In this document: positions 58,555 to 64,000 of the stretch, in pieces
Layout of the letters: every line of letters starts with the position of its first letter
Numbering within the stretch: the stretch's first letter is position 1
DNA from: Mycolicibacter arupensis
Lineage (GTDB): Bacteria; Actinomycetota; Actinomycetes; Mycobacteriales; Mycobacteriaceae
Assembly (NCBI RefSeq): GCF_002086515.1
Contig: NZ_MVHH01000016.1
Location: 1 to 64,000 of the forward strand
Direction: 5' to 3'
DNA: 64,000 nucleotides
Program-made: the position numbers and the translations under genes
Notes under the pieces: generated by a model
Database searches by the model: none
Told to the model about the DNA's origin: nothing
Seen by the model: only the letters and a program-made list of their open reading frames with translations

Positions 58555-60195
58555 TTAACGCAGGCGGACCTGCTGGAAGCCGCCTCCCGCGGGCAGGTGG
58601 TGGGTGGCTACCACCACCGTCCGCTCGGCGCCGAACAGCCCCGGCGCCGCCAACACGGCCCGCAAGAGGTCATCGGAGTCGGTGATGTCGAGGTGCTCGG
58701 TGGGCTCGTCGAGCAGCAGGATCCGGGCTGGTGAGAGCAGCGCCCGGGCCAGCAGCAACCGCCGCCGCTGACCCGCCGACAATCCCTGGGCGCCGCCGGA
58801 CAATACGGTGGCCACACCGTCGGGCAGACCGGCCAGCCACGGGCCGAGTCCTACCCGGCGCAACGCCGCGACCAGCTCGTCGTCGCGGCAGTCGCCGCGC
58901 GCCACCAACAGGTTGTCGCGGACGGTGGTTGCAAAGACGTGCGCATCCTCGGCGAAGAAGCCGACCGTGTGCCGCTGTTCGGCCTCGGGAAGCTTCGTCA
59001 GTGCGCGGCCGGCCACCGACACGTCCCCGCTCAGCGGCGGCAGCAGACCGGCGAGGGTCATCAGCAGTGTGGTCTTGCCGGACCCGCTGGGTCCGGTGAC
59101 CGCCACTCGGTCCCCGGGCGACAGGTCCAGGCACACCCGGACGGACCGTTCGCCTCGGTGCCCGGACTGGAGGTCGGCGTGCAGCGGCGGCGTCGGGGTC
59201 GGGCCGTTGCGGGTAGGGCAGGGCGGATCTGCTGCCTCGGGCACTGCCGGCGCCACGGCGAGCAGCCGCCGCGCGGCGATCCGCGACCTGGTCAGTTGGA
59301 CGGCGGCTCCCGGCAGTGCAGTGGTCGCCTCGAACGCCGACAGGGGCAACAGCATCAGGATTGCCACGGTGGTGGGTGCCACGGCGTCGGCGAGCCCGAT
59401 CCCGGCGACTACCGCGCCCAGCACGCTGACCGCGATGGCGACGGTGGGCAGTGCCGCGGCGATCGCGGCCGGTTTGGCGGCCTCGTCCAGTGCCGCCCCC
59501 CATGCCCGCTGCCGGCGTTGTGACTCCGCGATGAGGCCGGGAAGCAGGCCGGCGATCCGCAGTTCGGGCGCGTACTCGAGCGCCGACATCGCCGCGAGGT
59601 CGCGTTCGGCGAGGTGGTCACGGGCGGCGTGCTCCTGTGCCGTGGCCGCCCGCGCGGACAGCCATGGGGCTACGGCCCCTGCGACCAGCAGACAGGCCGC
59701 CAGTACCGCCGCGGCGGCCGCGGAGATCGCCGCGATCACCGCGGTGGCGGCCACGGCGAGGAACGCCGCGACGCCGATGGGGAGCAGGGCCCGGACCACA
59801 ACGCCCGCCAGCTCGTCGACGTCCGCGCCCATCCGCGCCACCAACTCGCCACTGGGCAACCGTGCCGCGGCCTCTGCCGGTCCGGTTGCCAGGCGCCGAT
59901 AGAGCTGTCCGCGGGCGGTCCCAGCGGCGGCCAGTGCGGCATCGTGACTGACCAGCCGCTCGCAGTAGTGCAGGACACCGCGGGAGATCGCCAGCGCCCG
60001 TACCGCCACCACCGCGATCGACAGGTCCAGTACCGGCGGCATCTGCCAGGCTCGGGTGATCAGCCAGGCAGAGACCGCGGCCAGGGCCAGCGCGCTGCAC
60101 AGGGACAACGTGCCGAGCAGCCACGCCAGCAGCAACCGGGGCAGGCGTGGCCGTAACAGGTCGAGGGCCGACAACAGCGGATCAGGATTGCGCAC
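58555..60195 (-). CDS. cydC: ABC exporter subunit CydC of the cytochrome bd assembly system
   Basis: 546 residues from GTG 60195, overlapping cydD by 14 bases. Six membrane helices, then an ATPase with Walker A GPSGSGKTTL, signature LSGGAQGLSAGQ and Walker B ILLLDEPTEHLD. CydDC exports thiols or acts on haem for maturation of the bd oxidase. The frame is open further upstream, but that is antisense-free shadow inside cydD. Last gene of the cydABDC operon. Confidence 0.93.
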   Translation of the reverse strand: MRNPDPLLSALDLLRPRLPRLLLAWLLGTLSLCSALALAAVSAWLITRAWQMPPVLDLSIAVVAVRALAISRGVLHYCERLVSHDAALAAAGTARGQLYRRLATGPAEAAARLPSGELVARMGADVDELAGVVVRALLPIGVAAFLAVAATAVIAAISAAAAAVLAACLLVAGAVAPWLSARAATAQEHAARDHLAERDLAAMSALEYAPELRIAGLLPGLIAESQRRQRAWGAALDEAAKPAAIAAALPTVAIAVSVLGAVVAGIGLADAVAPTTVAILMLLPLSAFEATTALPGAAVQLTRSRIAARRLLAVAPAVPEAADPPCPTRNGPTPTPPLHADLQSGHRGERSVRVCLDLSPGDRVAVTGPSGSGKTTLLMTLAGLLPPLSGDVSVAGRALTKLPEAEQRHTVGFFAEDAHVFATTVRDNLLVARGDCRDDELVAALRRVGLGPWLAGLPDGVATVLSGGAQGLSAGQRRRLLLARALLSPARILLLDEPTEHLDITDSDDLLRAVLAAPGLFGAERTVVVATHHLPAGGGFQQVRLR

Positions 60196-61852
60196 AGGGG
60201 GCGGGCCTTTCACTGTGCACGGTGACCACTTGGTCGCCGATCGCCAGCACCGCGGGTCGGTGACCCACCACCACGATCGTCGCGCCGGATCGCGCGCGTG
60301 TGACCAGCGCGTCCAGAACCCGTTGTTCGGTGGCGCCGTCCAGATGCGCCGTGGGCTCGTCGAGCAACAGCACCGGCGCTGCCGATCCCAGCGCCCGCGC
60401 CAGCCCCAGCCGCTGCCGCTGGCCCAACGACAACCCCACGCCACCGCGGCCCAACGGGGTCTGCAGGCCATCGGGCAGCTCCGCGAGCACCGCATCGAAC
60501 CCGGCCGCGGCGCAGGCCGCCTCGAACTGGACGAGTTCGCCGAACAGCGCCAGGTTGTCGGCCACCGTCCCCGGCACCAGCGCCGGGCGCTGCGGCAGCC
60601 AGCTCAGTTGGGCCCACCATGCCGGCAGGTCCAGCGCGGTGACGCCGACGCCGGCCACCGTGACCTGTCCCGAGGTCGGCGCGGTCAGACCCGCGATGAC
60701 TGCCAGCGTGGTGCTCTTTCCCGCACCGTTTGCGCCGGTCAGCACCGTGACCTGACCGGGCTCGATCCGCGCGGTCAGACCTGCCGGCGCAGCACCGTCA
60801 CGGCCGGCCACCCGCAGCTGATCCAGGTCGATGGGCGCGCCCTCAGCGATGACGATGCAGTCGCCCGTCGGTGTACCCGACTCGCCGATCAATGCGAAGG
60901 CCTGCTCTGCGGCGGCGCGGCCTTGCTCGGCGGCATGAAACTCCACTCCGATCCGGCGCAGCGGCCAGTACACGTCGGGCACCAGCAGCAGCACGGTCAG
61001 TCCCGCGGTCAGGCTCATCTCGCCGAAGACCAGCCGCAGCCCGATGCTGACGGCCACCACCGCAACGCTCAGCGTGGCCAGCAGCTCGAGCACCAGCGCC
61101 GACAGGAACGCGATCCGCAGCGTGGCCATCGTGGAGCGGCGCTGCGCGTTCGACAGCTCGGCGATGCGCTGCTGGGGCCCGTCGGCCCGGCCGAGCGCGC
61201 GCAGGGTGGGTATGCCGGCGATCAGGTCCAGCAGCCGCGCCTGCAACGTCGTCAGGGCAGACAAGGCCGCCGCGGAGCGATCGGTGGTGGCAAGACCGAT
61301 CAAGACCATGAACACCGGGATGAGCGGCAAGGTGATCACCACCAGTGCCGCGGCGCGCCGGTCATATCCGGCGATCACCGCCACGGTGACCGGAGTCAGA
61401 ACGGCAGCCAGCAGAAGTGCGGGCAGATACGCGGTGAAGTAAGGGCGCAGCCCGTCCAGTCCCCGGGTCACCACGGTTGCCGCGGCGTCCCGTTCGGCGG
61501 CCAGCCGGCTGGGGGAGCGTGCGGTGACCGCAGCCAATACCCGACCGCTCAGGTCCGCGATCACGGCACTGGCGCCGCGCTGCCCGAGGCGGGCCTGCAG
61601 CCACTGCGCCACTGCGCGCACCGCCCACAACAGCGTGAGGGCGGCCAACAACGGTGCCCAGTGGCCGACCGTGCGTGTCGACGGCTCGGTGATCACCTGA
61701 GACACGATGTGGGCCAGGACGATCGCGGAGCCGATAGCGCATGCCGAGATCACGACCCCGCAACCCACCATGCCCAGCAGGAACCGGCGCAGCGCAGCCG
61801 ATTCCCGCCACAGGCGCGGGTCCAGTGGAGCTCGGGACTTCTGGGGGCTCAG
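60182..61852 (-). CDS. cydD: ABC exporter subunit CydD of the cytochrome bd assembly system
   Basis: About 556 residues. Membrane part followed by Walker A GANGAGKST, signature LSLGQRQRLGLARAL and Walker B VLLLDEPTAHLD. The start is unclear: the family N-terminus (SPQKSRAPLDPRLWRESAALRRF) follows no ATG or GTG. A CTG at 61852 overlaps the cydB stop as CTGA, exactly where an ATGA or GTGA overlap would be. A TTG at 61921 is the nearest standard start and would extend the protein 23 residues into cydB. I give the CTG position. Confidence 0.88.
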   Translation of the reverse strand: MSPQKSRAPLDPRLWRESAALRRFLLGMVGCGVVISACAIGSAIVLAHIVSQVITEPSTRTVGHWAPLLAALTLLWAVRAVAQWLQARLGQRGASAVIADLSGRVLAAVTARSPSRLAAERDAAATVVTRGLDGLRPYFTAYLPALLLAAVLTPVTVAVIAGYDRRAAALVVITLPLIPVFMVLIGLATTDRSAAALSALTTLQARLLDLIAGIPTLRALGRADGPQQRIAELSNAQRRSTMATLRIAFLSALVLELLATLSVAVVAVSIGLRLVFGEMSLTAGLTVLLLVPDVYWPLRRIGVEFHAAEQGRAAAEQAFALIGESGTPTGDCIVIAEGAPIDLDQLRVAGRDGAAPAGLTARIEPGQVTVLTGANGAGKSTTLAVIAGLTAPTSGQVTVAGVGVTALDLPAWWAQLSWLPQRPALVPGTVADNLALFGELVQFEAACAAAGFDAVLAELPDGLQTPLGRGGVGLSLGQRQRLGLARALGSAAPVLLLDEPTAHLDGATEQRVLDALVTRARSGATIVVVGHRPAVLAIGDQVVTVHSERPAPCAQS

Positions 61853-62889
61853 GACGGCTGCCTGGACAGCCCGATGGAAGCCGGTATCTGCTCGGCGGAA
61901 ATCCGTTGCCGGAACACCCAATAGGTCCAACCTTGATACAGCATGGTCAGCGGGGCGAAGATCACCGCAGCCCACGTCATGATCTTCAGCGTGTACGGAG
62001 TTGAGGAAGCGTTGTAGATCGTCAGACTCCACTGCGGATCCAAGGTGGACGGCAGCAGGGCGGGATACAGCGCGCCGAACAGCAAGACCACCACCGCGGC
62101 GACCACCACCGCGGTGCACGCAAACGCCCAGCCGTCGGACGTCCGGCGCCACGTGAGCCCTACCGCGGCCACCTGCGCCAGCACCGCGATCCCCAGCACC
62201 AACCAGGTCCAACCGGCGCCGTAGACGAGCTGGGTCCACAGCCCGAAGCCGCCGACCAGCGCGGTCGCCGGCAGCGACAACCGCGCGGCGAAGCGGTGCG
62301 CGTCGTCGCGGATCGGACCCGCGGTCTTCAGGGCGGTGAAGACCGCGCCGTAGAACAGGAACAGTCCGCCGGTGGCCAGCCCGCCGAGCAGCGTGTAGGC
62401 GTTCAGCACGTCGCTCAGGGCGAGGTGGACATGGTGGCCGGCGTCCACCGGCAGGCCCCGGACCAGGACCGCGAACGCCACACCCCACAGGATCGCGGGC
62501 AGCCAGGAACCTGCCGCGATGGCGCGATCGGCCCAGGCCCGCCACTGCGGGTCGTTGATCTTGCCGCGCCACTCGATGGCCACGGCGCGCACGATCATGC
62601 CGAACAGGATCGCCAGCAGGGGCAGGTACAGCGTGGAGAACACCGTGGCATACCAGTCCGGGAAGGCGGCGAACATGGCACCGCCCGCGGTGAGCAGCCA
62701 CACCTCGTTCCCGTCCCAGACCGGGCCGATGGTGTTCAGCGCGGCGCGCCGGTGAGCCTCGGGGTCCCGCGAACCCGCCCGGCCGAACGGCGCCATCAGC
62801 ATCCCCACCCCGAAGTCGAAGCCCTCCAACACGAAGAACCCGATGAACAGCACCGCGACCAGTAGGAACCACACCTGATTCAGGTCCAC
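61849..62889 (-). CDS. cydB: Cytochrome bd quinol oxidase subunit II
   Basis: 346 residues from GTG 62889, with AAAAGGAGG upstream. Typical CydB: FLLVAVLFIGFFVLEGFDFGVGML, GPVWDGNEVWLLTAGGAMFAAFP and the conserved MTWAAVIFAPLTMLYQGWTYWVFR. It pairs with CydA to reduce O2 at high affinity, using menaquinol in mycobacteria. Gap of 43 bases to cydA; the 3' end touches cydD. Confidence 0.95.
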   Translation of the reverse strand: MDLNQVWFLLVAVLFIGFFVLEGFDFGVGMLMAPFGRAGSRDPEAHRRAALNTIGPVWDGNEVWLLTAGGAMFAAFPDWYATVFSTLYLPLLAILFGMIVRAVAIEWRGKINDPQWRAWADRAIAAGSWLPAILWGVAFAVLVRGLPVDAGHHVHLALSDVLNAYTLLGGLATGGLFLFYGAVFTALKTAGPIRDDAHRFAARLSLPATALVGGFGLWTQLVYGAGWTWLVLGIAVLAQVAAVGLTWRRTSDGWAFACTAVVVAAVVVLLFGALYPALLPSTLDPQWSLTIYNASSTPYTLKIMTWAAVIFAPLTMLYQGWTYWVFRQRISAEQIPASIGLSRQPS

Positions 62890-62932
62890 CGCGACGACCT
62901 CCTTTTAGGCTCTGTCCGGCCAGGCCGGCGGA

Positions 62933-64000
62933 TCAGTAGGCGAATGACAGTGGAGCCACGTCGTTTTCGTCGGCGGGTACCGGCGGCGCGGGCTCGGCGT
63001 CGTGCTCGAGCGGCCCCTCGGCCACGTAGCGTTTGATCAGCCAGAACCAGATGACCGCGAGCACCGCGTAGACCAGGGTGAACATCACCAGGGAGGTGAC
63101 CACCACGCCGACGCTGTTGCCCGAGACTCCTTGGGCGACGGTGAGTCGCACGTTCGGGTCTCCGGTCGGATTGGGGACCACGACCCAGGGTTGTCGGCCC
63201 ATCTCGGTGAACACCCAGCCGGCGCTGTTGGCCAGGAACGGCGTGGGAATGGTGAGCAGGGCGAACCAGGAGAGCCAGCGCTGGTCAGGGATCCTGCCGC
63301 CGCGGGTCAGCCACAACGTGACCATCGCGAAGAGCACCGGCACCAGCAGGAGCCCGATCATTGCCCGAAACGACCAGTAGGTGACGAACAGGTTCGGCCG
63401 GTAGTCGCCTGCGCCGAACTTCTGCTCGTAGTGCTGCTGGATGTCACGGACCCCGTCGAGCCGAACACCGGTGAATCGGCCCTCGGCCAGGAACGGCAGT
63501 ACATAGGGCACCTCGAGCACCCGGGTCAGGTGGTCGCAGTTGTTCTGGCGTCCCACGGTCAGGATGGAGAAATTCGGATCGGTGGCGGTGTCGCACAACG
63601 ATTCCGCCGACGCCATCTTCATCGGTTGCTGAACGAACATCAGCTTGCCCTGGATGTCGCCGGTGAAGAACAGCCCGACCGCGGCCACCAGTGCCACCCA
63701 ACACCCGAGGATGGCCGCCGGCCGGTACAGGGTGGCCGCATCCCCCTCGGCGTGCTGCGCGGTGTCGACCCTCCGCGCGCGGATCATCCACCAGGCGCTC
63801 ACTGCGGCGACGAAGGTTCCGGACGTCAAGAACGCCCCGGTGATTGCATGCGACAAGGCGGCCTGGGCGGTGTTGTTGGTGAACAGCGCCACGATGCTGT
63901 CCAGCTCGGCGCGCTTGGTCTCGGGATTGAAATGTGCGCCCACCGGGTGCTGCATGAAGGAGTTGGCCGCGATGATGAAGAACGCCGAGACATTGGTGGC
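62933..64000 (-). CDS. cydA: Cytochrome bd quinol oxidase subunit I, 5' truncated by the window edge
   Basis: The frame stays open to the last base, reading NVSAFFIIAANSFMQHPVGAHFN, a core CydA motif, so the first part of the gene lies beyond the window. The visible 355 residues include the GRQPW motif (EMGRQPWVV) and the C-terminal membrane helices. The haem-binding N-terminal His is outside. The Q-loop between helices 6 and 7 is of the short type common in actinobacteria, judged from the spacing alone. First gene of the cydABDC operon; the promoter is not visible. Confidence 0.95.
   Translation of the reverse strand, partial: ATNVSAFFIIAANSFMQHPVGAHFNPETKRAELDSIVALFTNNTAQAALSHAITGAFLTSGTFVAAVSAWWMIRARRVDTAQHAEGDAATLYRPAAILGCWVALVAAVGLFFTGDIQGKLMFVQQPMKMASAESLCDTATDPNFSILTVGRQNNCDHLTRVLEVPYVLPFLAEGRFTGVRLDGVRDIQQHYEQKFGAGDYRPNLFVTYWSFRAMIGLLLVPVLFAMVTLWLTRGGRIPDQRWLSWFALLTIPTPFLANSAGWVFTEMGRQPWVVVPNPTGDPNVRLTVAQGVSGNSVGVVVTSLVMFTLVYAVLAVIWFWLIKRYVAEGPLEHDAEPAPPVPADENDVAPLSFAY

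Noticed and set aside
60196..60495. Upstream extension of cydC by 100 residues
   Set aside because: The extension lies within the cydD ATPase coding region and reads Trp/Arg/Cys-rich junk; GTG 60195 gives the normal CydC N-terminus.
1..64000. CRISPR arrays, tRNA or rRNA genes
   Set aside because: No regularly spaced repeats of 25-40 bases and no recognisable tRNA or rRNA sequence was seen on either strand by eye.

Overview
The window is high-GC actinobacterial DNA and almost certainly comes from a Mycobacterium. It carries a PE/PPE gene pair and two further PPE-SVP genes, two PE-PPE-domain secreted proteins, an IS6110-type insertion sequence, DUF732 and DUF1906 secreted proteins, an F420-type (LLM) oxidoreductase, a fused HadA/HadB-like dehydratase and a cydABDC operon. 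No ribosomal RNA, tRNA or CRISPR array was seen. Both ends cut genes: a MerR regulator on the left and cydA on the right.

Layout. 1-5445 is a metal/metalloid resistance island: a MerR sensor with a Met-rich DUF2182 membrane protein, an arsM-acr3-arsC operon divergent from arsR, and an MFS permease. 5446-8160 is a scar of mobile DNA: a 171-bp inverted-repeat-bounded segment, then an IS6110-like element and a second IS3-family element, both cut off at their distal ends and joined tail to tail near 7435. Next come a VapBC-type toxin-antitoxin pair, an alpha/beta hydrolase, a CobW-like GTPase, a lipoprotein of the beta-lactamase/esterase fold and a PE-PPE protein. 14407-19255 is a catabolic operon (VOC dioxygenase-like, fumarylacetoacetate-hydrolase-like, flavin monooxygenase, P450) divergent from a TetR regulator. 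It is followed by a paralogous PE-PPE protein and an ArsR-SRPBCC pair.

The most striking part is 21277-40544. Three large genes encode a polyunsaturated-fatty-acid (PUFA) synthase-like 'secondary lipid synthase': PfaD-type enoyl reductase; PfaA-type KS-AT-ACP-ACP-KR-DH (2165 aa); and PfaC-type KS-CLF-DH-DH-DH ending in a glycerol-phosphate acyltransferase (AGPAT/PlsC) domain (2431 aa). Divergent from it runs an operon of a membrane-lipid acyltransferase, a TetR regulator and a PAP2-phosphatase/diacylglycerol-kinase fusion, with a palindromic candidate operator between them. Together these look like a machine that builds an unusual acyl chain on ACPs and places it on a glycerol backbone. A hairpin and a 28-codon hydrophobic mini-gene follow.

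40559-58463 is typical mycobacterial accessory lipid and cell-envelope DNA: two DUF1906 TAT-exported proteins, a carotenoid-biosynthesis membrane protein, a PE/PPE pair, TesB thioesterase, SDR and TetR genes divergent from an operon of LLM oxidoreductase, NTF2-like protein and two acyl-CoA dehydrogenases, then a same-strand series PPE-PPE-SbtA-like bicarbonate transporter-DUF732, and a fused dehydratase. 58555-64000 is cydABDC (cytochrome bd quinol oxidase and its ABC exporter) on the minus strand.

Functions are assigned from recognised motifs and family resemblance by eye. No database search was run.
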